Assembly: GCA_038527215.1 (NCBI GenBank)
Contig: JBCBGC010000101.1
Location: 1 to 30,659, forward strand
Length of the DNA: 30,659 nucleotides
Direction: 5' to 3'
DNA from: JAWPMV01 sp038527215
Lineage (GTDB): Bacteria > Bacteroidota > Bacteroidia > J057
Shown: positions 8,412-16,966 of the stretch, in pieces
Position numbering within the stretch: the stretch's first letter is position 1
Layout of the letters: each line of letters starts with the position of its first letter
Position numbers and translations under genes: made by a program
Notes under the pieces: model-generated
The model's input: only the letters and a program-made list of their open reading frames with translations
Told to the model about the DNA's origin: nothing
Databases searched by the model: none

Positions 8412-9640
8412 GAGACGCATGCGATGCGTCTCTACAATCTTTATTTTCTCGTCCCCTACGGTAACTTATTTGCCATTGGCAAACCAAAACCTATAAAAGC
8501 GTGTCACCCCGGAATTTTGCCTGGGGTGGGCGAGGTACGAAGACCATCCCTGCGAAATATCCGGGGTCTCCGAGATCTTAATGGCAATCTCGGAGACCCC
8601 GGATAGCCTCCCTCGCAGCGCTCGGGATGCTTCCGGGGTGACATATTTTATGTGAATGTCTTCAAGGTTGACACCTAGGTCAACCCCTACGGTCATTTGC
8701 TTGTCTGGGACAACATCCCATATGAGCCTTTGGCTATCCCTNNNNNNNGGGGTCTCCGAGACTGCAAAAAATCAGAAGACCCCGGATAACTCCCCTCACG
8801 AAGTTCGGGATGTTTCCGGGGTGACATGATTTTATGTGAATGTCTTTAAGGTTGACTCCTAGGTCAACCCCTACGGTCATTTGCTTGTCTGGGACAACAT
8901 CCCATATGAGCCTTTGGCTATCCCTCATGAGACGCATGCGATGCGTCTCTACCGCCTTTTTCTTTGTCACCCCGGAAAGGCTTTTGACCATAGGGAAAAA
9001 GACTTATCCGGGGTCTCCGAGACTGCAAAAAATCAGAAGACCCCGGATAACTCCCCTCACGAAGTTCGGGATGCTTCCGGGGTGACATATTTTATGTGAA
9101 TGTCTTTAAGGTTGACACCTAGGTCAACCCCTACGGTCATTTGCTTGTCTGGGACAACATCCCATATGAGCCTTTGGCTATCCCTCATGAGACGCATGCG
9201 ATGCGTCTCTACCGCCTTTTTCTTTGTCACCCCGGAAAGACTTTTGACCATAGGGAAAAAGGCTTATCCGGGGTCTCCGAGACTGCAAAAAATCAGAAGA
9301 CCCCGGATAACTCCCCTCACGAAGTTCGGGATGTTTCCGGGGTGACATATTTTATGTGAATGTCTTTAAGGTTGATACTTAGGTCAACCCCTACGGTCAT
9401 TTGCTTGTCTGGGAAAACATCCCACATGCGCCTTTGGCTATCCCTCGTGAGACGCATGCCATGCGTCTCTACCACCCTTTTTTTGTCACCCCGGAATTTC
9501 GCCAGGAGGGGGCGAGGTACGAAGACCCCTCCTGCGAAATATCCGGGGTCTCCGAGATCTTAATGGCAATCTCGGAGACCCCGGATAACCTCCCTCACAA
9601 GGTTCGGGATGTTTCCGGGGTGACATAGATATATGTGCAG
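8412..9640. repeat. Tandem array of nested palindromes, 260-bp period
   Basis: Elements with outer arms GTCACCCCGGAA / TTCCGGGGTGAC end near 8642, 8826, 9086, 9346 and 9626. Spacing is 260 bp for the two intact central units, shorter where the N-gap lies, and 280 bp for the last. The best-formed element has a perfect 18-bp inner stem, ATCCGGGGTCTCCGAGAT (8559-8576) with its complement at 8587-8604 and a 10-nt loop. Each unit also carries a 9-bp palindrome GAGACGCAT-GCG-ATGCGTCTC (8412, 8929, 9189, with a variant at 9449) and the linker AAGGTTGACACCTAGGTCAACC, itself an inverted repeat. Open frames over the array repeat with the same period and are products of the repeat. Confidence 0.92.
8742..8748. 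other. Assembly gap (seven N) inside the tandem array
   Basis: The unit containing the gap joins TTTGGCTATCCCT directly to GGGGTCTCCGAGAC. In the two intact neighbouring units these points are separated by about 80 bases, including the GAGACGCAT palindrome and one GTCACCCCGGAA arm. The real sequence is therefore longer than shown by that much or by whole units. Confidence 0.9.
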
Positions 9641-9654
9641 GTCCCCCCCCAACC

Positions 9655-9690
9655 AAAAAAGCCCTGACGAGCAACACTCGCCAGGGCTTA
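9655..9690 (-). terminator. Intrinsic terminator of the gap gene
   Basis: On the minus strand GCCCTGGCGAG, a 5-nt loop and CTCGTCAGGGC (one mismatch; plus-strand 9661-9687) are followed by TTTTTTGG. It lies about 25 nt past the stop codon of the GAPDH gene. Confidence 0.9.
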
Positions 9691-9711
9691 TCAAAAATTC
9701 TTAAGCTCAGC

Positions 9712-10707
9712 TTAAGCCATGCGCATGATCAGGTCCGTCACGCGAGAGGAGTATCCCCACTCGTTGTCGTACCAACCTACGACCTTGGCTACTTTGCCAG
9801 TAGACTTAGTCATCCCGCTGTCAAAGATGCAGCTGTGAGGGTTACCCACGATATCAGAAGAAACCAAAGGCTCAATGGAGTACTCCATGATACCTTTCAA
9901 AGGACCATCAGCCGCAGCTTTCATCGCAGCGTTGATCTCCTCAGCGGTAGCTTCTTTCTTCAGCACTACGGTCAGGTCAGTCAGCGAACCATCCGCTACA
10001 GGTACACGGGCAGCGATGCCGTCCAGTACGCCTTTCAGTTGAGGCAGTACCAATCCTACGGCAACGGCAGCACCAGTGGTGGTAGGCACGATGTTCATGG
10101 CTGCAGCACGGGCACGACGCAGGTCGCTGTGAGGAGCGTCCTGGATACGCTGGTCAGCGGTGTACGCGTGGATGGTGGTCATGTAACCAGACTCAATGCC
10201 GAAAGTCTCATCCAGTACCTTGGCCATAGGAGCCAGGCAGTTGGTAGTACAAGAAGCATTGGAAACAACCTGCATGTCGCTGGTCAGGATTTCGTCATTT
10301 ACCCCCAGTACTACGGTGGCGTCTACTTCTCCTTTAGCCGGAGCAGAAATGATGACTTTCTTGGCCCCGGCGTTCAGGTGAAGCCCTGCTTTCTCGCGGT
10401 TACGAAATACCCCGGTAGACTCTACTACGATATCTACACCCAGGTCTCCCCATCCGAGGTTCTCAGGATTGCGCTCGGCGCTGGCCAGGATGCGCTTACC
10501 ATTGACAGTGATGGACTCATCATCAGAGCCATCTACGGTTCCGGCAAATTTACCGTGTACCGAGTCATATTTAAGCAGCTGCGCTAGGGTAGCGTTATTG
10601 GTAAGGTCGTTGATCTTTACGATCTCAACCTGTGGGTTATCAATCAGGGACCGAAAAACGAGTCTTCCGATACGGCCGAAGCCATTAATACCGACTTTGA
10701 TTGCCAT
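9712..10707 (-). CDS. gap: Type I glyceraldehyde-3-phosphate dehydrogenase
   Basis: 331 aa, normal length. The Rossmann start GINGFGRIGR (6-15), catalytic motif SNASCTTNCLAP with Cys153, and the C-terminal WYDNEWGYSSRVTDL are all intact. The enzyme converts glyceraldehyde-3-phosphate, NAD+ and phosphate to 1,3-bisphosphoglycerate in glycolysis, and the reverse in gluconeogenesis. The gene stands alone, with its own terminator on the left. Codon use is high-GC and regular, as expected for a highly expressed gene. Confidence 0.98.
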   Translation of the reverse strand: MAIKVGINGFGRIGRLVFRSLIDNPQVEIVKINDLTNNATLAQLLKYDSVHGKFAGTVDGSDDESITVNGKRILASAERNPENLGWGDLGVDIVVESTGVFRNREKAGLHLNAGAKKVIISAPAKGEVDATVVLGVNDEILTSDMQVVSNASCTTNCLAPMAKVLDETFGIESGYMTTIHAYTADQRIQDAPHSDLRRARAAAMNIVPTTTGAAVAVGLVLPQLKGVLDGIAARVPVADGSLTDLTVVLKKEATAEEINAAMKAAADGPLKGIMEYSIEPLVSSDIVGNPHSCIFDSGMTKSTGKVAKVVGWYDNEWGYSSRVTDLIMRMA

Positions 10708-10936
10708 GGAAATAGTGTTTAATTAGTCTAATAGTATACTACTACTCAAAATTTGCCGCTAAAATAACACCCCGGATATTATAAAACAACCATCCCTGAC
10801 CTTTATCATAAAAGGCAATATCCCCTGATTATCAGCTATTTACATTTTGACTTTGAGGAATTTCCGCCCATAAGATATTCTACACTCTTGCCGGAAAATT
10901 TTTGCCCCCTTTTGGCAAAAATTTTCGCTCAAAAAC
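10708..10936. promoter_or_regulatory. Divergent gap / tRNA-Glu intergenic region with a 13-bp perfect hairpin
   Basis: The region must hold the gap promoter. The closest box on the minus strand is AAATTTTG (about 10746-10753), one mismatch from TAnnTTTG. A perfect inverted repeat, GAAAATTTTTGCC (10894-10906) with GGCAAAAATTTTC (10914-10926), has a 7-nt loop and ends 10 nt before the TTGACA of the tRNA promoter. It could be a protein-binding site or an insulating terminator; neither is proved. Confidence 0.5.
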
Positions 10937-10967
10937 TTGACACATTCGCATCCAGTCCATACTTTTG
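10937..10967 (+). promoter_or_regulatory. Bacteroidota-type promoter of tRNA-Glu
   Basis: TTGACA (10937-10942), a 17-nt spacer and TACTTTTG (10960-10967) match the -33/-7 consensus TTG ... TAnnTTTG of Bacteroidota primary sigma. Transcription would start near 10974, leaving a 5' leader of about 54 nt before the tRNA. Confidence 0.85.
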
Positions 10968-11027
10968 CATTCGCTAAAATAAATAAAGGGAAACCTTTAG
11001 GCGTTTTAAGCGTTCTTAACATACCGT

Positions 11028-11099
11028 GTCCCGTTCGTCTAGTGGTTAGGACTCCAGATTTTCATTCTGGCAACAGGGGTTCGACTCCCCTACGGGATG
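11028..11099 (+). tRNA. tRNA-Glu (anticodon TTC)
   Basis: 72 nt. Acceptor stem GTCCCGT (11028-11034) pairs with ACGGGAT (11092-11098) with a terminal G-T pair. The anticodon arm is CCAGA-TTTTCAT-TCTGG with TTC at 11061-11063. The T arm GGGGTTCGACTCCCC is perfect. CCA is not encoded. It forms the left border of the A+T-richer defence island, which fits an integration site, although I found no second copy of its 3' end on the other side of the island. Confidence 0.97.
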
Positions 11100-11111
11100 C
11101 TAGAAATTCTA

Positions 11112-11149
11112 AATCGTTCAATGCATAACTGTGTTGAACGATTTTTTTT
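11112..11149 (+). terminator. Intrinsic terminator after tRNA-Glu
   Basis: AATCGTTCAA (11112-11121) pairs perfectly with TTGAACGATT (11134-11143); eight T follow (11142-11149). It starts 13 nt after the tRNA. Confidence 0.9.
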
Positions 11150-11471
11150 ATAGTCTAAAGATGGTTCCTACTGGCATTGAGATATGAATAACAGAATCCC
11201 CGACTGCCAAAAATCATTTTACTTATGCCATAATTAATTGTCTTTTACTTACTTCTTCATCAATCACACACTTCCCACTCTGGACAGCCTAGGTCTTCAA
11301 AGTAGGTCCATAGAGGAATACCTCTGGCCTAGAAAAATTTCAATCCCATATTTCAAAGGCACAATTACAAATCGGCTGATTACAATTGACGGCAAAAAGT
11401 ATTCTATTTTTTTCTTTTCTATAAAAATCTGAACACTTATCTTCATTACGTTACCTAACGGATTACAGCCC
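11150..11471. promoter_or_regulatory. Leader region of the dnd operon, no gene; small palindrome near the start
   Basis: 322 bp, strongly A+T-rich. A 64-codon frame from a TTG (11238) has no support. CGTTA-CC-TAACG (11449-11460) is a perfect 5-bp inverted repeat ending 11 nt before the ATG of the HTH gene, a position typical for an autoregulatory operator. No consensus TAnnTTTG box was found; TTGACG (11386) with TATTTTTT (11405) is too tightly spaced to be convincing. Confidence 0.4.
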
Positions 11472-11906
11472 ATGGATATTAATCAGGTCCATCAAATCAT
11501 TAAGAATTACAGCCTAGCCTGTGATGCTGTTCCTAATTTGATTGAAACGTTCAACCTAGAAAAGAAGGCTGTCTATGAGACCGTTAATGTATCGAAAAGT
11601 TACTTTTTCAAACGGATGCGCGATGGCAAATGGAAACCGGAAGAACTGATTTCACTTGATGAAGCATTAGGCAGGCATACTACCCTTACTGGATCTGCAT
11701 TAGATCTAATAAAATTACGAGGGCAAATGTCTCAATTCATCAGGGCCTCTGGAAAAAAACAGGTCTGGATCACAGAGAGGATTGGAATGTCCAGCCCTAC
11801 GTTTTTATCAAGAAAGAAGAATGGAAACTGGTCTTTCTCTGAGATCGAAAAAATTTGTGAGTTACTTTTCCAGGTTCCAATTCCAGTAGGAGGATCAATC
11901 CTTTAG
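11472..11906 (+). CDS. Tandem helix-turn-helix protein, first gene of the dnd operon
   Basis: 144 aa; family not recognised by name. It contains an internal duplication: residues about 34-67 (VYETVNVSKSYFFKRMRDGKWKPEELISLDEALG) align with about 99-133 (ITERIGMSSPTFLSRKKNGNWSFSEIEKICELLF). Each half has the pattern SxxxFxxRxxxGxWxxxEI, as in Xre/Cro-like HTH domains where Ser-x-x-x-Phe sits at the start of the recognition helix. The protein could therefore bind DNA as a pseudo-dimer. It lies 27 nt before dndC on the same strand. Canonical dnd loci use DndB as a repressor, which is absent here, so this may be the local regulator. This is inference from position and fold. Confidence 0.7.
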   Translation: MDINQVHQIIKNYSLACDAVPNLIETFNLEKKAVYETVNVSKSYFFKRMRDGKWKPEELISLDEALGRHTTLTGSALDLIKLRGQMSQFIRASGKKQVWITERIGMSSPTFLSRKKNGNWSFSEIEKICELLFQVPIPVGGSIL

Positions 11907-11933
11907 GATTTCGGTCTAATCTAAACATGAAAC

Positions 11934-13361
11934 ATGGCTTTGTTAGAAACATCATTTTTCTCAGATAGAACAACCGAAGATTTATACCGGTATGTTCAAG
12001 AGGTCTATAAGAACTACGACTACCCTTGGGTAATTGGGTATAGTGGTGGTAAAGATTCTACAGCCACCCTGCAAGTTATTTGGAATGCGATAAGGGATTT
12101 GCCTAAAGAAGACCGCACTAAGAAAATTTTTGTGATTTCAACCGACACCCTAGTTGAAACACCTGTAATCGTAGACTATATCAATGATAATCTTGATAGG
12201 ATAAATGAGGCAGCAAAAATCCAGGGGTTACCATTTTCTGCTCATAAGTTATCCCCAGCTCTTCAAGATACCTTCTGGGTGAATTTAATTGGGAAAGGAT
12301 ACCCGGCTCCAAATTCGAATTTCAGATGGTGTACGGACAGAATGAAGATTAAGCCATCTAATAAATTTATCCTAGAGAAAGCTGCAGAATATGGAGAGGT
12401 GATTTTGGCGTTAGGAATGAGACGTGGTGAGAGTAATAACCGAGACAAGGTAATGAAATCCTATCGCCTAAAAGGGCATAACCTTTCAAGACATAGTCAA
12501 TTACCAGGAGCATGGGTTTTCATGCCTATCGAGGACTTTACCATTAATGATGTTTGGACCTATCTTTTACAACATACCGAAAATGGGAAATCTCCTTGGG
12601 GTGGAGATAACAGAAGTCTATCAGCCTTATATAGATCAGCCCAAGAGGGCGAATGTCCGCTTGTAATTGATAAAACTAGCCCATCTTGTGGGAATAGCAG
12701 GTTCGGTTGTTGGACTTGTACGGTTGTCGCCAGGGACAAATCTATGGAAAACATGATCGATTCTGGGCACGAATGGATGATCCCGCTATTAGACTTCCGA
12801 GATTGGTTGGCCAGCACTCAAAGTACAGAAGACAAGGCTTCACAAAGAGAATATAAAGGGCGAGATGGGAGAGTAAAAGTATCTAAAGGAGGAAAGCTGA
12901 GATACAGAACTTACAAAATTGACTTTTCGAAAGAAATGCTGAAGCGACTTCTTGAAACTCAAGAAGAAGTTCAAGAGCATGATCCAGAGTTTGAGCTAAT
13001 TTCAATCCAAGAATTACGAGAGATACGTAAGCTTTGGATATCTGAGCGCCAAGATTGGCAAGACTCATTACCGGAAATATATGAATCTGTGGTTGGCAAA
13101 CCATTGGTAAAAGATTTCTCTGATCTACCCTTACCTGGTATGACCGAGTTAGCCCTATTGGAAGAGTTATCTCAGAAGTATGACGTCCCATTAAGGTTAC
13201 CTCAAAAACTGCTTGATGCTGAATGGCAAACTTTCGGCATGTTTAAACGAACAAAAATACATCAAACCATTGATAAAATTTTCAATGAAGATTGGCGGTC
13301 TCTTGAAGATGTTCAAGAAGATATCCTGGAAATGGAAAATGATGAAACTAATTCCCAATAA
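11934..13361 (+). CDS. dndC: DNA phosphorothioation protein DndC
   Basis: 475 aa. DndC is an ATP-pyrophosphatase/PAPS-reductase-like Fe-S protein that activates and transfers sulfur during replacement of a non-bridging phosphate oxygen in DNA. The PP-loop SGGKDS is at residues 37-42. A conserved Cys lies in RWCTDRMKIKP (Cys133), and the Fe-S cluster cysteines are in CPLVIDKTSPSC (241, 252) and GNSRFGCWTCTVV (259, 262). The length and the GNSRFGCWTC motif are typical of DndC and set it apart from CysH. It is second in the operon, 3 nt before dndD. Confidence 0.96.
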   Translation: MALLETSFFSDRTTEDLYRYVQEVYKNYDYPWVIGYSGGKDSTATLQVIWNAIRDLPKEDRTKKIFVISTDTLVETPVIVDYINDNLDRINEAAKIQGLPFSAHKLSPALQDTFWVNLIGKGYPAPNSNFRWCTDRMKIKPSNKFILEKAAEYGEVILALGMRRGESNNRDKVMKSYRLKGHNLSRHSQLPGAWVFMPIEDFTINDVWTYLLQHTENGKSPWGGDNRSLSALYRSAQEGECPLVIDKTSPSCGNSRFGCWTCTVVARDKSMENMIDSGHEWMIPLLDFRDWLASTQSTEDKASQREYKGRDGRVKVSKGGKLRYRTYKIDFSKEMLKRLLETQEEVQEHDPEFELISIQELREIRKLWISERQDWQDSLPEIYESVVGKPLVKDFSDLPLPGMTELALLEELSQKYDVPLRLPQKLLDAEWQTFGMFKRTKIHQTIDKIFNEDWRSLEDVQEDILEMENDETNSQ

Positions 13362-13364
13362 TTC

Positions 13365-15395
13365 ATGCTAATCAAAAAACTTCGCCTAGAAAACTTTGGA
13401 GTCTATTTGGGACAGCATGATTTTGACCTCTCCCCAGGTCCTGATCCCAAGCAAAATATGATTGGAATCAGGGGCCAAAATGGTGTAGGAAAAACTACTA
13501 TCCTTGAAGCGCTTCAATTGAGCGTCATGGGAGCCCTTTCACTTGATTACCGAGTGAGTCAATCCCATTTAGAAACATATTTAGAATCCAGAATTCATCA
13601 ATCAAGAACTAAGCCATCTGAGGTTATTAATCAGGCAAAGGTGGAACTTGAGTTGCAATATCTTTTTGCTGGGGATCCCTCTACGTTTAGAATTCAGAGA
13701 TCCTGGGAAAAGGTCCTAAATGGCTTCAGTCATTCTCTGTCACTCTTGGAGAATGATACAGAGATCACAGAGATAAGCGAGAAAGAAAAAGAACTTTATA
13801 TTAGACAGCTCATCTCTCCCGGGATTGCAAATCTTATTTTCTTTGATGGAGAACAATTGCAAAGACTCAACCTAGATGGGGAGCTCAATAAGTTCCTGGC
13901 GGAAAGTTGTAGAGTAGTTTTTGGCCTCCACTTGGTTGAAATGCTAGAAAAGGACCTTCATTTTTATTCTAAGAAGCTAAAGACCGACCAAAAATCGGCT
14001 TTTGCCATTCAAGATATTCAACAGGCTCAGTCTAAAATCGATTCGATCAAGGGTGCTATCTTGGAAAAAGAAAAAGACCTCCAACACTTGCTCGAAGACA
14101 AGGTCGAACGAGAAACCAATATTCTAAGCCAAGAAAAATTACTCGCAGAACAGGGGAGATGGGAAGAGGATGCGATTAAGGAACAGAGAGAAAAAGAAAA
14201 ATCCGTAAAAATTGAGGTAGAATTCCTGTCCAACTCCTTAAGAGAATTAGCAGGGGAATTACTTCCTTTCGCGGCTGCTCCTAAGATGTTGGGAAAATTG
14301 AAAGCCCGTCTCCTTAGTGAAGCAGAGAAAGAGAGATATACCAAGGCCGGAGAGGTTTTAACAGAACAATTCGAGAAGTTAAGCGAGTTGTTACGGTCGA
14401 ATAAAATTTGGGAGAAGATCGGAGTTGAAATAAGCACCAAGAGTCAGCAAAAATTAATCGATGCCATTGACAAGCGATTGAAGTGGGCCCACCACGAACA
14501 AGTTGAACTGGAAGAGGACTTCATCCATATCATTACTGAAAAAGAAAGACAAATTCTCTTATCTCATATTTCTAATGCATCCACCAGCGCCCCGAAAAAC
14601 TTTGCCAAACAAGTTGTGAAAATCTTACAGCTTAAATCTGAACTAACCTCCTTAAGGGCGCAATTAGCGAAAGTTCCACAGAAGGATATTTTGGAACCTC
14701 TCATCTTGGAACTAAAAAGCCAAAGTAAGCAATTAGGCAAAGTGGAAAAAGCTATCAGAGATACAGAGGAGGAGCTTTCAAAACTCGCTTTCCAACTGAC
14801 CCTTGCCGAAAGAGAGTTACAGAATATACAGACTAGCATTAAGGAAGACGAAAGCCTAGATAAACGTCTTATACTAACGTCTCAAACCCAGTTACTCCTC
14901 AACGAATATCATAAAAGGCTACTAGAAGGAAATCTAAAAAAACTAGGAGCCATCTTAGTAGAAAAATTTAATCTTTTGTGTAGAAAGGAAAACTACTTTG
15001 ATGCTGCCATTATAGATAGTAAGACATTCAACCTTTCACTGTTTCGGCAAGGACAAGAGGTAGACCACGATTATTTTTCAGCGGGAGAGCGGCAACTTTT
15101 AGCCCTGTCATCCTTGTGGGCTTTGAGGGAAATGACACGCATTCAACTTCCTCTGGTAATTGATACTCCCTTAGGTCGCTTAGACCAAGAACACCGGAGG
15201 AGTATGATCGAAATATTTTTCCCAAAGGTGAGCCACCAAGTCATCGTACTTGGGACAGAATCTGAATTAGATGATGGCCTCATGAAAACACTCTCTCCTT
15301 TCCTCACCAAGGTTTTTGAGCTAGAGTACAATTCCACATCTGGAAACTCTACCGTTCAAGAATCCCAAAAATGGACCCTCAAAACGGCTGTTTAG
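13365..15395 (+). CDS. dndD: DNA phosphorothioation ATPase DndD
   Basis: 676 aa, an SMC/Rad50-like ATPase. Walker A GQNGVGKT is at 37-44 and the DndD motif FFDGEQLQRL at about 160. A long coiled coil spans about 210-520, interrupted in the middle, followed by ABC signature FSAGERQ (571-577), Walker B LVIDTP (597-602) and D-loop LDQEHR. In PT systems DndD is needed for modification, probably to open or nick-handle DNA during sulfur incorporation. No Cys-x-x-Cys zinc hook is present in the coiled coil. It sits between dndC and dndE with gaps of 3 and 1 nt. Confidence 0.95.
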   Translation: MLIKKLRLENFGVYLGQHDFDLSPGPDPKQNMIGIRGQNGVGKTTILEALQLSVMGALSLDYRVSQSHLETYLESRIHQSRTKPSEVINQAKVELELQYLFAGDPSTFRIQRSWEKVLNGFSHSLSLLENDTEITEISEKEKELYIRQLISPGIANLIFFDGEQLQRLNLDGELNKFLAESCRVVFGLHLVEMLEKDLHFYSKKLKTDQKSAFAIQDIQQAQSKIDSIKGAILEKEKDLQHLLEDKVERETNILSQEKLLAEQGRWEEDAIKEQREKEKSVKIEVEFLSNSLRELAGELLPFAAAPKMLGKLKARLLSEAEKERYTKAGEVLTEQFEKLSELLRSNKIWEKIGVEISTKSQQKLIDAIDKRLKWAHHEQVELEEDFIHIITEKERQILLSHISNASTSAPKNFAKQVVKILQLKSELTSLRAQLAKVPQKDILEPLILELKSQSKQLGKVEKAIRDTEEELSKLAFQLTLAERELQNIQTSIKEDESLDKRLILTSQTQLLLNEYHKRLLEGNLKKLGAILVEKFNLLCRKENYFDAAIIDSKTFNLSLFRQGQEVDHDYFSAGERQLLALSSLWALREMTRIQLPLVIDTPLGRLDQEHRRSMIEIFFPKVSHQVIVLGTESELDDGLMKTLSPFLTKVFELEYNSTSGNSTVQESQKWTLKTAV

Positions 15396-15396
15396 C

Positions 15397-15804
15397 ATGA
15401 TGAATTATCAAAAAATTCGGGTTCGCTTCTGTCAAGAAGCCTCCGATGGATTGGGAAGGCTAAAAGGCAAGACTGGTATTACCCCAAATATTCTAGCTCG
15501 GTTTGGCTTTAGTATGTCGATAGAAGATCCTACTATACCCGATCCCGGAGATTATCCGCCCGATAGTAATCGAGAGATTGATTGGAAAGTGCTCGTCGGA
15601 GATTATGGAAATCTCTTTATTGCCATGACAAAAGAGAGATGTGCCCAAGATCAGATTGAACTGATTGAAGATAACCTTGTAGCGTATTTTAAGGCTCACA
15701 TGAACCGAGGGGCCCTCCTATTAGCCAAACGCGTTCGATCCCTAACTGACCTTCTTCATTTATTACCAGATGAATTCCGTGAGCTGAATAAAGACCATGC
15801 CTAA
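15397..15804 (+). CDS. dndE: DNA phosphorothioation protein DndE
   Basis: 135 aa. DndE is a small basic DNA-binding protein required for PT modification, reported to bind nicked DNA. The family landmarks are all here: GLGRLKGKTGITPNILARFGFSMSIED in the first half, DWKVLVGDYGNLFIAMTK in the middle, and the AHMNRGALLL helix near residue 107. ATG at 15397 is followed directly by a second ATG at 15400; either may be used. The end overlaps dndA by 8 bp. Confidence 0.93.
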   Translation: MMNYQKIRVRFCQEASDGLGRLKGKTGITPNILARFGFSMSIEDPTIPDPGDYPPDSNREIDWKVLVGDYGNLFIAMTKERCAQDQIELIEDNLVAYFKAHMNRGALLLAKRVRSLTDLLHLLPDEFRELNKDHA

Positions 15805-16966
15805 GGATTTAATCTATCTAGACCATAACGCTACCACTCCCGTAGATCCTCGAGTACTGGAGGAGATGCTTCCCTATTTCACGGACATTTATGGGAATGC
15901 TGCAAGTGTAGATCATGAATTTGGATTGGAGGCTAAGCAAGCGGTGGATAAGGCGCGAAAGCAGATTGCGAAAGCCATCAATGCATATCCAGATGAAATT
16001 ATTTTCACAAGTGGGGCTACTGAATCCGACAATATCGCATTATTCGGAGTAGCTGAGAAATATGCCAAGAAGGGTAATCACATCATCACCTGTGTCACCG
16101 AACACAAAGCGATACTTGATGCCTGCAAGCATCTAGAAGAACAAGGTGTAGAAATTACCTACCTCCCGGTAGACCAGTATGGTTTGGTAGACTTAGAAGC
16201 CTTAAAAAAGGCTATCAGGAAAGAAACCATTCTGGTCTCAATTATGGCCGCAAATAACGAAATTGGCACTCTAGCTCCCCTAGAAGAAATAGGAAAAATT
16301 ACCCGGGAACATGGCCTCCTTTTTCACTCTGATGCTGCCCAAGCCCTCGGTCATATTCCTCTAGATGTCCAGAAGATGAATATAGACCTGCTTTCTATGT
16401 CTGCCCATAAAGTCTATGGCCCCAAAGGAGTAGGAGCCTTATATCGACGGAGAAGCAATCCTCGGGTACGATTATCCCCAGTGATTTATGGAGGTGGGCA
16501 TGAAAAAGGGCTGCGTTCAGGAACTTTGAATGTGCCAGGGATTGTGGGCTTTGGAAAAGCCGTGGAAATTGGCGTAGCCTCTATGCAAGCGGAGGGAGCC
16601 CAGTATCGAGAATGGACCACATATATGTTTGAGGAGCTGAAAAAACACCTTGAGGAAGTTCATTTAAATGGCCATCCTACCCTTCGTTTACCCAACAATT
16701 TGAATGTTTCTATTCCAGGGATTGAAAGTCGGGCTTTAATTGTTCAACTGGAAAATATCGCGATCTCTACAGGATCAGCATGTACTTCAGCAGTAGTTGA
16801 GCCTTCTCATGTGATCATGGAATTGGGCTTTGGAGAGAAAAGGGCACATAGCTCTATTAGGATTGGGATTGGAAGATTCAATAGTAAAACAAAAATTGAA
16901 CAAGCAGCAAAAAAAATTATCTACAGAATCTCATCTTTGAGATTTCAATTTAGCAAAAAAAATTAA
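15797..16966 (+). CDS. dndA: Cysteine desulfurase of the DndA/IscS type
   Basis: 389 aa PLP enzyme that takes sulfur from L-cysteine and passes it, as a persulfide, to DndC. The start YLDHNATTPVDPRV and the PLP-binding SAHKVYGPKG (Lys205) are visible, as is the catalytic loop STGSACTS (Cys329). Its place as the last gene of the dnd operon, overlapping dndE by 8 bp, argues for a dedicated desulfurase and not the housekeeping IscS. The dndC-D-E-A order differs from the usual dndA-B-C-D-E and is the order described for DndCDEA-PbeABCD loci. The stop overlaps the convergent nuclease-like gene by 4 bp. Confidence 0.93.
   Translation: MPKDLIYLDHNATTPVDPRVLEEMLPYFTDIYGNAASVDHEFGLEAKQAVDKARKQIAKAINAYPDEIIFTSGATESDNIALFGVAEKYAKKGNHIITCVTEHKAILDACKHLEEQGVEITYLPVDQYGLVDLEALKKAIRKETILVSIMAANNEIGTLAPLEEIGKITREHGLLFHSDAAQALGHIPLDVQKMNIDLLSMSAHKVYGPKGVGALYRRRSNPRVRLSPVIYGGGHEKGLRSGTLNVPGIVGFGKAVEIGVASMQAEGAQYREWTTYMFEELKKHLEEVHLNGHPTLRLPNNLNVSIPGIESRALIVQLENIAISTGSACTSAVVEPSHVIMELGFGEKRAHSSIRIGIGRFNSKTKIEQAAKKIIYRISSLRFQFSKKN

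Noticed and set aside
8240..9630. Several 60-100 aa frames over the repeat array
   Set aside because: They recur with the 260-bp repeat period and in several frames at once; they follow from the repeat sequence.
8412..9640. CRISPR array
   Set aside because: The repeated unit is about 260 bp, with repeat and spacer-like parts equally conserved and no cas genes; not CRISPR.
11238..11432. 64-aa frame before the HTH gene
   Set aside because: TTG start, no recognisable features, lies in an A+T-rich leader.
15797..16966. Housekeeping IscS or NifS
   Set aside because: Overlaps dndE and is alone without iscU or sufE; a dedicated DndA role fits better, although sequence alone cannot exclude shared use.
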